This document shows, in pieces, positions 11,711-23,712 of a stretch of 64,000 nt of DNA (positions are counted from its first letter, which is position 1; every line of letters begins with the position of its first letter). The position numbers and the translations under genes are program-made. The DNA lies in NCBI RefSeq assembly GCF_030272615.1, contig NC_081413.1, positions 329,618,802 to 329,682,801 of the forward strand, read 5' to 3'. Below the pieces are notes generated by a model, which saw only the letters and a list, made by a program, of their open reading frames with translations, had not been told where the DNA came from and ran no database searches. This DNA comes from Cryptomeria japonica. Lineage: Eukaryota > Streptophyta > Pinopsida > Cupressales > Cupressaceae.

Positions 11711-12137
11711 ATCGACATTAGCCCATTTCCACTTGGGTCGTTCCCCTTTCACTGCCCCCCTCAAGGCAGCTTGGGAAGACAGGCCCTCTAAAGGTAAAAT
11801 ATGAAATAAAAGTAGGTCTAGCTTTCTGATCACAGTATCAGTGTGAGAGAATACTCACCTACTACTTTCAAACAAGCATGGTAGACAATGGTTCTTTTAC
11901 CCTTTAGCTTACCTATGTGCAACTACCTTACTGAAAACACATGATGCAAGTTGCATGTTGTTCATTAGCCCCTTAGTTAAACTAGGTGAAACATGTATGA
12001 TTTTTTACTTCCCAAAAAGACTCCTAGTTAAATTAAGTGAGAAAATGCATTAAAGTTGCTGAAAATAAAACCTGCATGCACACACAAGTCAGTAGTTTGC
12101 AAAAATCAATCTTGGACGGTCGAACTTGCAAAGATCT
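11711..12137. other. Gypsy leader remainder up to the copia insertion
   Basis: Non-coding continuation of the minus-strand Tat leader; no family-specific motif was found. It ends at the outer border of the copia element, where the last five bases (12,133-12,137) are GATCT. Confidence 0.4.
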
Positions 12138-12487
12138 TGAAGAATTTGAGAAATACAACTTCAGAGATCCCAAAAACTCTTGCAAATAAAATACCTGTCA
12201 CAAGAGAAGAATGGAAGCAAAAAAGCAATAATGGCTCTGAAGAAAAAAATTATCATTCTGAGAGGGAATTTAATAAAAAAGTAAAATACAATCCTTATAA
12301 AAGGAGATTAGAAACCCTAAAGGTGTGCAACCCTAACAAACCCTAACGAGATAATGTGTATTTAATAATTAGAATAATTATTAAATCCCTACAATGTTGT
12401 TAAATGCCTAAGTTTAGCTTAAGCGTAGAGTATAATAGATTAATAATTAAATAAATTATTATCAGCCACAACATGATAACTCTAACA
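12138..12487 (-). repeat. 3' LTR of the non-autonomous copia element
   Basis: Minus strand: begins TGTTAGAGTTATCATG at 12,487 after the purine tract and ends ...TTCTTCA at 12,138. It carries a TATA-like CCTTTTATAAGG at about 12,293-12,305. Relative to the other LTR it has about 45 bp of extra sequence in two indels plus scattered substitutions, so the insertion is not recent. Confidence 0.8.
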
Positions 12488-12500
12488 CCCCCCCTTAAGA
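12488..12500 (-). promoter_or_regulatory. Polypurine tract (plus-strand priming site)
   Basis: The minus strand reads TCTTAAGGGGGGG directly before the TGTTAG start of the 3' LTR. This is the expected place and composition for second-strand priming in a copia element. Confidence 0.8.
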
Positions 12501-14796
12501 TGAACTTAGGGATTAGTTAAAAACAACAAAGGACTAAGAAATGCATAAAAACAAAATGCATGAAAGTAACAATGGGTCCTGACAACTAGGCTTGATGAGG
12601 TACCCAACTACAAAAGATCTTTGTAAAGCGGAGAAATAGAGAAAACCTCATGGGAAAAACTCTACTCCAAAAGAGATGAAGGCTAGTGAAGAACTAAAAA
12701 AGCCTCCAAACTAGAGAATGTTCCAGAAAATAGGAACAAAGGATGAACATGAAGAACACCACTGAAGCATGAAGCTGCAAACACTGTCGAAGAATAACTA
12801 TCGATCTGAAGAACCTCCATTGAAATATAAGATGATCAGGCAGAGAAGACTATAATCTGTATGAGTGCCTTCAAATAATACTACTTGAATCAGATGACAA
12901 ACAAAGGCAAACAACTAAACTCGAAGATACAGATGGCAAAAAACACCAAAGTCTGAAGAGGTGATCAATCGAAGATGGAAGGTTGCCTCCAAAAATAGGA
13001 ATGAAAGAGTGTCCATATGGTAAATGATCCATCTCACTGAAATGCATAGGTAACCAGCCACTGCATCCGCCTAGTACATAGGAATAAATACCGAATACAT
13101 AGCTCACTCCAATGAACCAAGGAAGCATTAGAACCAACAACCAACAAGAGAAACCCCCCATAATGTTAAAATGGGAGAGGTGACAGGTACACCAAAATTG
13201 AATGCCAAGAAAAACTACATGACGAAGAACCCGAGACATCGAGAGTGCAACAAAAAGTACAAACACATATAAAGGCTAGTGTCATGGAAGGAACACTTAC
13301 TTGACACATCATGAGGCTAATATCGTGGAAGGAACACTCACATGACAAAGGTAGATGGCAAACAAAGGCAAACATCAAACCCCCCCATGACACTTTATAA
13401 TGGAGTGTGAGTGCAATAAGGCACAAGATGTGCAAGATCCCAATCATACAAGGCATAGTGGCACTTTATCTTAGTGTGTTTGCAAAAAGGAAAATGCTTA
13501 CAAAATGATGTATACAATACTCAAAAAAGACAAAAGGCTCGAAATACATGAAGAACATCCAAAAACAAGTCATCCCATGCAAACGAGAAGCTTTCACGAT
13601 CTCATATATCCAAGTAATTCATGAGAGTGTGAAAACACAAAAAACTGATTAAAATTTACTTAGAGTAAAATCTAGAAAAAGTGCATGGATGGCTGTGAAG
13701 AGCTCTGAAACACCATCCCAACGCCTCTGGAATTGTGAAAAATGGAGAAACTGGAGAAACGATATGAGCTCGGGACTGAAAATAACACCTCTAAATTCAA
13801 ATGGATATTTAATGTACCAGAAGAAAAACCAGGCTATGAAAGACACAAATATGGAAAGTAGATGAAACTAGCTTTCCAACGATATCTTGTTTGCCAAAAA
13901 ACAATATCGTATGCCCAAGTTATGGCCAAAAGAAAAAACCCCTCTTTTAGGGCACAAAGAGGGTCTTAAGGGGCCATGCACAACTGTTTGTATTGCTGAT
14001 GTCAACATGATGTCATGTTGATGTTAGTGGAATATTACGAGAATATTCCCTCCTTGCCGAAAAAAAATAGTCATCGGAAAAAAAAAAGATCTCGGATAAA
14101 AAAATACCACTGGAAAAAATCACTGGCGCTAGAAAAGGGCCTTGGCTGGAAAAAAAATCCGATGGGCTGGGAGCTGAGGCGACGGTGGTTGGAAGGTGAT
14201 GGCCGGTGGCCAACGGGTATGGAGGCTAGAGGGAAGCGCCGACACAGAGGTCGGAGGGCGGTAGGCGGCACAGAGGCCAGAGGGCGGTGGCTGGTGACCT
14301 GAAGGAGGGTGACGAGGGCCAGGGAAAAATTGTCAGCCCTACTATAGCCGGAGGGTGCACGAAGGGGGGTGGGGTGCAGGGTCCATGACCTACTGCAGGC
14401 CGTACGAATCGACAGAGGCCACTAACCCCCCCATTTGCTTTTAAAAAAAACTTTTGACAAATTTTTTTCATTTTGGCCTGGGTATGCTATAAAACTGCCC
14501 AAATTTTTTCTTTAATAAATTTTATTTTATTTTTTTAACAAATTTCTCGAAATTCGTGCCCAAAATTGGGCAAAACCCAATTTTTTTTTCCAGAGGCTAA
14601 AGTTGTCCAAATTTGATAAATTTTATATGAAAATGGGGGTTTTGGGGTGTTCTAAGGTCAACAATGAGGTTCGTTTGAGCCCAAAATGCCCAAAAGAAAA
14701 GAAGCACCCTAGATCCAAATAAAAAGCTTTGAAAAAACTTGAAACCCTAGCCTCCAAAAATCTTCTGAAAAATCAAGAACATGCAACAAAAAATTT
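12501..14796 (-). other. Interior of the non-autonomous copia element, no recognisable gene
   Basis: Minus-strand frames of 131 codons (12,871-13,266) and 96 codons (13,166-13,456) exist but are rich in Leu, Cys, Phe and Ser and match no retroelement domain. At 14,100-14,440 the DNA is unusually G/C-rich with purine repeats ('gaggcg', 'ggaggg'). Directly repeated words around 13,275-13,350 ('catggaaggaacac', 'cgtggaaggaacac') suggest small duplications. Confidence 0.5.
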
Positions 14797-14810
14797 GAGC
14801 TCTGATACCA
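14797..14810 (-). promoter_or_regulatory. Primer-binding site, initiator tRNA-Met type
   Basis: The minus strand reads TGGTATCAGAGCTC immediately after the 5' LTR end. The first 12 bases are the standard complement of the plant initiator tRNA-Met 3' end used by Ty1/copia elements. Confidence 0.9.
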
Positions 14811-15116
14811 TGAAGAAGTTGAGAAATACAACTTCAGATATCCCAAGAACACCTGCAAGCAAAATACCTGTCACAAGAGAAGAATGGAGGCAAAAAAACA
14901 ATAATGGCTCTGAAGAAAAAAATTATCATTTAGAGAGGGAATTTAATAAAAAAGTATAATACAATCCTTATAAAAGGAGATTAGCAACCCTAAAGGGATA
15001 ATTTGTATTTAATAATTCTACAATATTATTAAATGCCTAAGTTTAGCTTAAGCGTAGAGTATAATAGACTAATAATTAAATAAATAATTATTAGCCACAA
15101 CATGATAGCTCTAACA
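14811..15116 (-). repeat. 5' LTR of the non-autonomous copia element
   Basis: Minus strand: begins TGTTAGAGCTATCATG at 15,116 and ends ...CTTCTTCA at 14,811, bordering the tRNA-Met primer site. A TATA-like TCCTTTTATAAGG lies at about 14,965-14,978. It is 306 bp long against 350 bp for its partner. Confidence 0.85.
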
Positions 15117-15174
15117 GATCCATTAGATGTCAGATTGTAAATTTTCAAATGTTTGCAGACAGAAGGTTTGAAAA

Positions 15175-15485
15175 GGCGAAAAACCAAAAAAAGTGCTATC
15201 CTAAAAAGCAAAAGTGCTAACCTGCAGAATAAAAGCATTAAACTGTGGAATTTAAGCGCTAAACTACGTAATGATTGTGTGATTTCTTAAACAAAAGTGC
15301 TAACCTAAGCAGTAAAAGCGCTAACCTGTGCAGCAAAAACGCTAACCTAAATGATAAAAACACTAACATATAAAGAGAAAGCATTAAATTGTGTTGTAAA
15401 AGCGCTAATCTAGGCAATAAAAGTGCTACCTCATTTTACACAGGTGTGAAACAGGTTTACAAAAGCGCTAATTCATTAGCGAGAA
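15175..15485. repeat. ~22 bp minisatellite of the 'aaaagcgctaacct' type
   Basis: At least nine degenerate copies of 'aaaagcgctaacctgngcag' (variants aaaagtgctaa, aaaacactaac, aaagcattaaa) run from about 15,190 to 15,480. It sits between the primer-binding site of the minus-strand Tat element and the copia insertion, so it is in the 5' leader. It resembles the 10.8-11.1 kb array in period and in the 'aaaagYgYt' core. Confidence 0.75.
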
Positions 15486-15519
15486 TTAGACAAGATATTA
15501 GAAAAGAATGATGTGCGAG

Positions 15520-15547
15520 GCCTGAGCCCCACATTGGGCACTAAAAA
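15520..15547 (-). promoter_or_regulatory. Candidate primer-binding site of the minus-strand gypsy element
   Basis: The minus strand reads TTTTTAGTGCCCAATGTGG and then GGCTC just inside the LTR border. It resembles the 'TGGTGCCC-type' primer sites of plant gypsy elements, with TAG in place of the expected TGG. The tRNA is not assigned. Confidence 0.45.
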
Positions 15548-16648
15548 TGTATCAACTTAAGTTTCACCTCAAAATTAACCTGCAACTTGTTAGCCCATCA
15601 TGAAAATACATAAAACTCAAGCTTCAACCAATGAAACAACATGAAATAAAAGAAAATAAAATTTTTATACCTTCATGGATTATGTCGAGTATTGTGCCCT
15701 AACCCCATTGTTCTTGGTTGCATATGATTTGCTCTCAGACAAGCACTGGTAGCTTCCAAGATGGCAAGCGTGGAATGGACTGATAGATAATATGATATGC
15801 AAAACTATGCTATGAAAATGATTTATGCTAAATTGCTCAAAAACTCTAAAAATGAACTCACAGATGCAAAGATTAAGACTCCTAGTTACTATAAGATTAG
15901 CTATTAGTTTTTAAAATGGCTTAGGAGACCTCTATTTATAGATTTTTGAGTGCATAAGCGTAGGTGGCAGAGATCAACAGTCATGATTAAATCTTGTAAT
16001 TTGGATGGCTATGAGCAAGAGGTTGAGATGTGAGAGATAAAAGTGGAAGATGTTCCTCCTACACCTACAGGATGGAGGAAAAGGTGGAAGGAGAAGCCAA
16101 GTGTCAGAAGGCTCACCTTGACTGAGAGAATATAGGATAGTTGGAGAAGATTTAGGGATAAGAGGACAAGTGGACTCAACTCCATCCAAAGATGTAGGAA
16201 GGTTAGAGAGAATATAGGGAGGTTGAGAAATGTGTGTACGTACACATTATTTGAAGAATAACTTGAAAGTTTGAAGATAATGATGTATTAATATTTAAAA
16301 ATATTATATCTTTAGCCATATGATTGATGAGCTAGCAAAGAAGAAGATGATGCAGAGATGAGATGAGTTGGAAAAGGGAGATTAAAAAATTAAGAAATTA
16401 TTTAATTGATGAGACTATAGGATAGTGGATATAAGTAAATTAAATAATAGATATTTAATTATTCGGGTTAGAAGAAAGGGATATAATGAATTAATTAATT
16501 AAAAGTTTCAATTAAATTAATTAATAGAAGAATATGAAATGAATTAAATAAATTAATCTTTTCAAATCAACTATTTAATAGAAGAATAATTATTAAATAA
16601 ATATAAAATATTTATTTAATTGCTCATAGCCAATTTTATGTGTATACA
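15548..16648 (-). repeat. 5' LTR of the minus-strand Tat-type gypsy element
   Basis: On the minus strand it starts TGTATACACATAAAATTG at 16,648. It continues with AATTAAATAAATAT and repeated 'tatttaattaattaat' blocks, closely matching the start of the 23,713 LTR (TGTAGATACCTAAAATTG). A TATA-like CTATAAATAGAG is present at about 15,930-15,941. The likely end is ...TTGATACA at 15,548, next to the primer-site candidate. The length (about 1.1 kb) exceeds the 765-814 bp of the other Tat LTRs, so it may hold extra sequence. The exact 3' border is approximate. Confidence 0.65.
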
Positions 16649-16651
16649 ATA

Positions 16652-19600
16652 AGGATGAATATCCTTTTACTAAGGGACTTCTGAACTTATTGAAATCCCC
16701 AAAGAATCCTCCTTTGAAAGACCAAAGTGTGTCTAATTTGACTTTGGATTCTAATGATAAGAGTAAGGAAATACAGTCATTCTTTTGGTGAGGAAGGAGA
16801 AATCCTCTCCCCCCCAAAATCTTCCTGTACTAAAAAGAGCCCTATCTCAATTGATGCCTCTACTTTTGATACCCAAAAGGGTGTTGTCAATTCCTAGGGG
16901 CTAAGTTGTCACAATTTGGATTGCCTTTCTATGGAATTTATTGATGACCCATTGAAAACCCAAGACAAAAGATCTCATCTGGTTGTATCCTCTGAGAATC
17001 AAGAAGGCAAGAGAAATGCTACTTCTAAAAAAAATGATGATCTTGATCATAGGATTACTAGACACGTTGAGCAGGCTACTCCGGATGTTAAGAAAACTGG
17101 CTCCTCCTCAACCATTAAAGGAGACCCTTCTAGTGATGATGAAGAGGAGTGGACAACCCAAAAGAGGAAAACCATAAGCAATAAGATAAATGTAGGATCT
17201 AAGAGCAAGGTAGGTCAACCAAATCAAAGGGCTGCAAGATGTAAAGAAATGACAAGGGAATTCATGAATGGAAGGCAGAGGACCTTAGATAGTAACACTA
17301 AATTCAAAAAATGAAATCTCTTTCATGGAATATGAAGTGATTAAACAATCCTCGAAAGCAATTTGAGCCGAGGAACTATATTTTTGAATCTAATCTTGAT
17401 GTACTCCTCCTTCAAGAAGTTAAAATGACTGCTCTTATTTTCTCTAATGTCGTTGATAATATATGGCTTAGGGCCTCATTTTTATGAGTGATGCTAATGG
17501 TGCATCAGGTGGTGTGGTCACTTTGTGGAACCCTCAAAAGTTGAATGGAGCTCTTTTCTTTCGTTCCCCGAACTACCTAGCTATAACCTTCACCTCTAAT
17601 AAGTGCAGATGGACCTTATTTAATGTTTATGCCCCTAATTTAAGGTCTAGAAGGAAATTGATCTGGGATAAAATCTCTTCTTTTATTGTTAATGATATGA
17701 ATTCTCTTTGGATGTTGGTGGGCGACTTCAACTTCCCCTTTTTCCTTTTGAAAATCTGGCAAAACTTTGGACTACTCTAACAGTATGATAGATCTGTCAG
17801 ACTTCATAAAAAAATCTAGTCTTCTTGGCATTAAGCTTTCTGGCCAATCACTCACCTAGTCTAACAACTGGAAGGGTGAGAGTCTTATTCAGGTCAAACT
17901 TGATAGGTTTTTGGTCTCTTCTAAGTGGGATATCAGCTTTAATGCTTCTCCCAAAGCTCTCCCAAGAACGGTCTTAGACCATAACCTGATCCTTCTTACT
18001 TGGACTAATAGGCCTCCATTTGGTCCTATCCCTTTCTGCTATGATATAATGTGGAGCAGGAATCTTGACTTCAAAGAGTGTATCCAGACTTGGTAGATGA
18101 CACCCATGTTTTGTGTCTCTCATAAGTTAGAAATCATCAGGAGGAATGATAAAGGATAGAATAGATCTACCTTTGGTGATATCTTTTCTACCAAAAAGGA
18201 AATCACCTAGAAACTTGAATTACTTCAAAATTCTATGACCAAGGATGACCACTCTCTCATGTCTCTCCATGATGAAAAAGAAGCTTGGAGAAAGAAATGG
18301 AATGATGTTTTAAGTAAAGATGAAATTTATTGGAAGAAAAGATCAAGAATTCAATGGCTTAAGGAAGGTGATAGGAACTCAACATTCTTCCACAAATATG
18401 CTTGCAAACACAAGAAAAGGAACACCATTAGGTGCCTTTTGAATGAAAAAAATCAAGAAATTACTAAGGAGCCTCTTATTGGGGAGATGGTGGTGAATCA
18501 TTTATTAAGCGCTTTTATGGAGACTTGTGGCAATGCATCTCCTTTTCTGGAGAATCAACTCTTAGATTTTGTTCCATAGATTATAAGCTTGGTTGATACT
18601 GACCAAATTTTTGGCCCCCTCTCTAAGGAAGAAGTTCATGAAGCTGTGTTCTCTATGGGTGCATATAAAACCCCTAGACCAGATGGTTTCCCTCTTTCTT
18701 TCTTCTAGGAATTTTGGGACATTGTTTCTTATGATGTTACAAGAGCGACAAGAGACTTCTTTCATACTGGTAAGTTGCTAAAGAAACTTAACAACACTTT
18801 CATTGTCATAATTCCGAAAATTCAAGAGCCTAAGCAGATTGGACACTTTAGGCCCATCAGCCTCTGCAAAACCATCTACAATATTTTCTCCAAGGTCCTT
18901 GTTAATATGATTAAGCCTTTTCCTAGATGAGATCATTAGTTGTAACTAAAAGGGCTTTATCCCTGGAAGGCAAATTCTTGATGCAATCATTAACACTCAT
19001 GAAGTCATTCATTCTATGGACAAATGCAAAATACCAAGTATGGTTTTGAAGCTCAATATCTCTTATGATAGAGTTAACTGGAGGTTTCTATACAAAGTCC
19101 TCTTCTGCATTGGTTTTGTGATGGATTCATCAATTTGATTCAACAATGTGTGGAAACTGTGAAGTACTCTGTAATGGTTAATGGTGTTCCAAGGGGATTC
19201 TTTGGTCTTGAAAAGGGCATTAGACAGGGTGATCCCATATCACCCTATCTTTTCATAATGGCTGTTGAATTTCTAAGTAGAAATTTTATGAAGCTAGTTC
19301 ACAATAGAATATTTTTGGGAATTAAGGTTACTTCTACCCTCCCCCCCTCGGTTTTACAATAGTTTGTGGATGACACTACCCTTTTTGGTAAGACCTCTAT
19401 GATTGAAGCTAGAGAATGGAAAACATGCCTCATGAACTATGCCTTGGTTTTGGGCCAACATATCAATTACCAAAAAAGTAACATCTATTTCTTCAATACC
19501 CTCATGAATCTCCAAAGCAAGATTAAGAAAATCATAGGCTGTCAGAGTGTGATTCTTCCTAGAACCTATTTGGGCCTCCCACTGATGGTTAAAGAAGTCA

Positions 19601-21470
19601 CCGTGACCTTTTGGAATTCCATTCTTGAGAGACTAAAAAAAAATTGGTGGGTTGGAAAGTAAACTCCCGAGTAATGAGGGTAAGCTAAAACTCCTTACTG
19701 CTTCTCTCCATGGAATTTCGGTTTACTTCTTATCTCTTTTCAAGATCACAGGGAATATGGCTGAGAAACCAAAAAGAGTTTAGAAAAATTTCCTCTGGAC
19801 TGGTTTGTAAGATAAAAGAAGAATGTCTTTAGTTAATTGGGACACAATTTATAAACCAAAACACCAAGGAGGACTAGGAATTAGAAAGATGATTGTCCTT
19901 AACAAAGCCTTTATAACCAAAATGGGGTGGAGGATAACTTTAGGAAATTGTGATTGGTGCAATATTATGAAGGACAAGTATCTTAACTCAAATTTTTTTT
20001 ATTGGGTCCTTTATTTGGGAAATCTCCCTACCAGCTCAAAGATTTGGAATAATATTTTAAAATGCAAGACTTTCATCTTGGATAGTCTCAAATGGAGAAT
20101 TGGCAATGGGGACAAAATTAGATTCTGGGAGGATGTTTGGGTCAATGATAAAACTCTTACTTTTGATCCAAATTTTAATGATTTACAAGTGTTCTACAAA
20201 AGATTCTTTGGTTCCATTGTGAGGGACTACCTTCCCCCCCAAAGAAAATGGAAACAAATCTCTTTATGTTGTCAAAACCAGCCCCACTTTATTCAGAAGG
20301 CAATTGAACTATAGAAAGAAATTACCAGGATCAGATCCTTCTATTTCCAAGAGATGACAATTTTATCTGGAAAAAGGATTGTAAAGATGATTTCTTAGTT
20401 AAATATGCTTACAATGAACTGTTAAAATGTAATTGGCCAACTGAGTGTTGGCACAAGGTTTGGAACCCCCACCTTATCCCCAAAATTAACTTCTTTTGGT
20501 GGACAACTATGTGTGGAAAAATACTCATTAAAAAGGGATTTCAACTCCCCAATAGGCGCATTATATTTAAGCAGGAAGATGAATCCATTTTACATCTAGT
20601 GATCAATTGCCAGTTTGTTGAAAACATGTGGCTGACTAGAGTCGTAGATAAACTGGAAATTTCTTGGGTCAAAAATTGCAAGCTTCATCATTTCATTGAT
20701 GAATGGAAAAGTCCATCTCACAATCCTTTGATTCAACAACTCTAGAGACAAATCCCTCCCCACATTTCTTGGAGCATATGGAGGGTACGAAACAATATAA
20801 TCTTTAGAGATTCAAAAAACTTAGTTGAGATGGTTTTCAGATCCATGTGTAAACTACTTCTTGAGAATCTTTTAGTCACTACTTGGAAGTGTTTGAGTTA
20901 TCCCCCAACTTCTTATGATGATATAGTAGCCAATAACTGGGGATTGTCTAAGATTATGCTACGTTTGACAATACAAAAAGACTGGCCAGAAAGAACACCA
21001 TTTGGAAACCCCCCAAGTGCTTGGATGGTATAAATTGAATTTTGATGGGGTAGCAAGACATGATAAGGCTGCTGGAGGGGGTGTTATAAGAGGGAATGAA
21101 GTTCAATTGTTCACTACTTACTCTGCTAACCTCAATGATTCTACCAACAACTAGGTGGAATGTATGGCTCTTTACTGGGGAATTAATTTTAATCTCTCGA
21201 TGAACATTAGGACTCTTGAGATTGAAGGAGACTCCAAACTGGATCTTGATGAAACTAAGGGACAAATCAAAATTAATTGGCCCATATAAGACATAATTGA
21301 GGATATAAAAAAACTCCGTTTTAGTTCAGACATGTGTTCACTATTACTCATACCTATAGGGAGGGTAATAAGTGTGTAGATTTAATGGTGGGTATTGGCC
21401 TGCAACTAGATGGTGTTAGATGCTAGAGACAATGAGATGCTATCCTTGTCCAAATATAATGTTTTCTTAA
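16652..21470 (+). pseudogene. L1-type LINE with RNase H domain, many stops and frameshifts
   Basis: Coding pieces follow plant L1 order. An ORF1-like stretch (about 16,655-17,312) ends in a basic tail. The endonuclease starts at about 17,311 with SLSWNMK and has NVYAPN and VGDFNFP (about 17,625-17,740). Before RT comes IYWKKRSRIQWLKEGDRNS. The RT has FRPISLCKTIYNI (about 18,848), GIRQGDPISPYLF (about 19,217-19,258) and FVDD (about 19,363) in place of the usual F/YADD. A zf-RVT-like block NFFWWT...HLVINC lies at about 20,487-20,620. A C-terminal RNase H follows, with LNFDG (about 21,033), VECMAL (about 21,156) and GDS (about 21,228). Numerous stops (many TAG) and frameshifts make it inactive. 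Its left end coincides with the LTR border at 16,648, so either the gypsy element entered the LINE or the LINE is truncated there. No clear poly(A) tail was found. Confidence 0.85.
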
Positions 21471-21847
21471 GGAGGAAAGTAAGATGAAAAATTATAAATG
21501 AAGATCCACTTTACTTGGATTTGGTGTTTCTTCTCGGGGGTGCTCTTGTTCCCTAGTGATGACCAAGAGAAAATAAGGTTGCCGACCTTGCAGCAGTACC
21601 ACGTAAGGGCAAGAGAAAATTCAAATTTTATGACTAAATGAAGGCAAACAAATGGAGAGATGACAAAGAAATGACCCACGAAGACAAAATGATGTGGACT
21701 TAGAGGTATTATTTGAATCATAAAGGCGTTCTCGCTATAATTATGAGATGGCATCTCCTATATGATAGAGATAGGAAAATGATTGGACATCTCTTCGACA
21801 AATAAATTTGGCAAGATTGTTGTAGCTATATTAATCTCATTTTTCTA
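21471..21847. other. Short stretch between the LINE and an unassigned ORF region
   Basis: No gene is supported. Plus-frame pieces such as RWHLLYDRDRKMIGHLF (about 21,747-21,800) lead into the ORF at 21,848 and may belong to it. Confidence 0.3.
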
Positions 21848-23416
21848 ATGAGAATTACTTACTGGCATGTGTGGGGTGTTACTACTAGAAAGGGGGAATT
21901 TAATGACTTACATTGCAATGATGACCTTGATTTCACCACAGACTCAACTAGCTTCTTGAAGAATCCTTTCTTTTCAAAAAATAGTCTCAATAGTAAAATT
22001 TTGAAGTGGAAAAAGTTTACTATTGTGGAGTGTGACATAATGGGATGTGATAGAGTGAGAACTGAGCTAGCCAAGCATGAGGAATTTGAGAACAAGACCA
22101 TTGTTTGGCATATCTGCAAGGAGGGAGGGGTGGCCTATTTCATTGGGGGCATGAACATACATGACGTAGTATTCTCCATGCAATTTGCCTCTTCTTGGGT
22201 AGATCATAGAGTGGCATTGGGTGGGATCTCTTTCGAAATCAATGAAGAGGTAATTGTTAAAGCAACTAGTCTCCCTACCAAAGAAAGAAAATGGAAGAAA
22301 ATAAGTTAGGTGACATAATGAAATCCTCAACCAATTCTTCAGGGAGGATGAGAACCCTATTAAAATTCATGGCGGATTTGATAGAGAAGAGCTCCCTGAA
22401 CCATGGGACTAGGTATGCCTGATGATTATGAAGTACTTTACTTTAGAGGGTTAAATTTTTCTATTTTTATCATTTTCCTTTGTTAAACCACTTCCGCAAC
22501 CATTCCCTCATCTCCTTTCCTTTCTTCCTCCTCCATTGTCTGGAAAAACTATCATTTTGGAGGTTGTTGAGGGTGCCAAATCTCAAGACTGTAAACCTAT
22601 TCCCATCCACCAAGGTCTTATCTTCTGCCTGTATCATTTCATTGGCCCTCTGCCTGTCGCAAGATATTGTGGTTCATGAAACTACAAATTTGGCCTCCCT
22701 TCTCTGAGTGTCCTTGATGTTCCAAGACCTAGTCGAAAAAAGTGCATAAAAAAGACAAAGCTTAGGGTTTTCTAAAGCCCTCCTGAAAGCCCTACCCACA
22801 AAAACACTGAGTGTGACACTGTTGAAGAAAAAAGAAAAACCCCCTCTCCCAATAAAAAAGGGAGAAATTATGCCAAAAAAGAAAAAATCACCATTCATGA
22901 GGTGGGCTCTAAAGATGAGGTAGTGGAGGAAACCAATACCCCAAGGAGATCTAATAGGCTTTCTTCTAAGCCTGTTGGAAAAAAAGAAAAAAAAAGGATT
23001 ATTGAAAATTCGAGGTTGGAAGATGATGATCATCAAGATAGTGAGGAAATGGTCATTAAGTGTAAGGAGGTGCTCACAAGCAAGAAGCAGGAGAAAAATG
23101 AAGAGGACTGGAGACAACCAACAACTTAACTCATGTTTCGGACTCTGGTAATGGACCTATTGACCTTACCTAGGAAATGATGCCTGAGGAAGTGGGAGGG
23201 AATGTGAAGATTTCAGTTAGTACTTGTGAAAATATTTTGACAAGGGCCTGCCCAAAGTGTGCAAATTTAGAGGAAGAGCTCAACAAAACCAATTGGAGAT
23301 TGACGGAGCTGGAGAACAAAATGGCCAGCATCTCCAAATTCGGTCTCCATGTGATGCACAACTCGACCACTACACTATGCCTTCTCCAACATGAAGTGAT
23401 TGGAAAGAATGCCTAA
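21848..23416 (+). pseudogene. Unrecognised frame-broken ORF region, likely repeat-borne
   Basis: The first open frame (21,848-22,309, 153 codons) has FEINEEVIVKATSLPTKERKW near its end. A shifted frame continues with EILNQFFREDENPI, REELPEPWD and MKYFTLEG, followed by a hydrophobic segment with ISFPFFLLHCL (about 22,510-22,545). Later come a very basic/acidic part (22,902-23,129, with RRSNRLSSKPVGKKEKK) and a probable coiled coil (23,177-23,416, with LEEELNKTNWRLTELENKM). The order of a globular domain, a charged linker and a coiled coil suggests one ancestral protein of about 500 residues. I do not recognise the family; multi-copy proteins with similar 'evt-glP-.geRW' segments may occur in plant repeats, but that is a weak recollection. 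At least two frameshifts and several stops are present. Confidence 0.45.
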
Positions 23417-23712
23417 GAGGATGAAAGCTGCAAGGAACTCGACTCTTCAAGTTCTTAATTGAGGACTAGGCCAATGTGTTTCATCAGGCTGGATGCAAAA
23501 TTGGTAAGAATTGTTAGAGATTTTATCCCTTTTAGTTTATCTTTTTTTGTTTCATGCCATCTTGGCTAGACCTTAATCTTGTTTTCATGATGTTTGTTAG
23601 TAGATTAGATAGTTTTCTAATATTGTTATTAACTATAGTTATATGCTGGCGAAATACTATTACTATTAGAATTGTTTTGTTGTAGGTGTTCTTATTTTGT
23701 TATGTTAGTAGT
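23417..23712. other. Non-coding flank interrupted by the Tat element
   Basis: No gene is seen. The last five bases (23,708-23,712, GTAGT) are repeated directly after the element at 35,541-35,545, so this stretch and that at 35,546 onward were once contiguous. Confidence 0.6.

Larger units (their letters stand above)
12138..15116 (-). mobile_element. Non-autonomous Ty1/copia LTR element, minus orientation
   Basis: Two related LTRs (12,138-12,487 and 14,811-15,116) enclose about 2.3 kb. Next to the right LTR, on the minus strand, lies TGGTATCAGAGCTC (14,797-14,810), the primer-binding site for initiator tRNA-Met. Next to the left LTR lies the polypurine tract TCTTAAGGGGGGG. The flanks are GATCT on the left and GATCC on the right, a likely 5 bp target duplication with one change. 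The interior (12,501-14,796) has only short frames with no gag, protease, integrase or RT motif, so the element must have moved using enzymes from elsewhere. It is inserted inside the leader of the minus-strand Tat element. Confidence 0.85.

Noticed and set aside
12871..13456. Leu/Cys/Phe-rich minus-strand frames as a membrane protein
   Set aside because: They sit inside a non-autonomous LTR element, lack conserved order and overlap each other; hydrophobicity comes from T-rich DNA.
14013..14471. Overlapping ORFs on both strands in the GC-rich patch of the copia interior
   Set aside because: Open frames on both strands in a purine-rich low-complexity segment; no motif or family.
22674..23117. 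147-codon minus-strand frame
   Set aside because: It is antisense to a more protein-like plus-strand series (charged and coiled-coil region) and is Phe/Leu-rich by complementarity.
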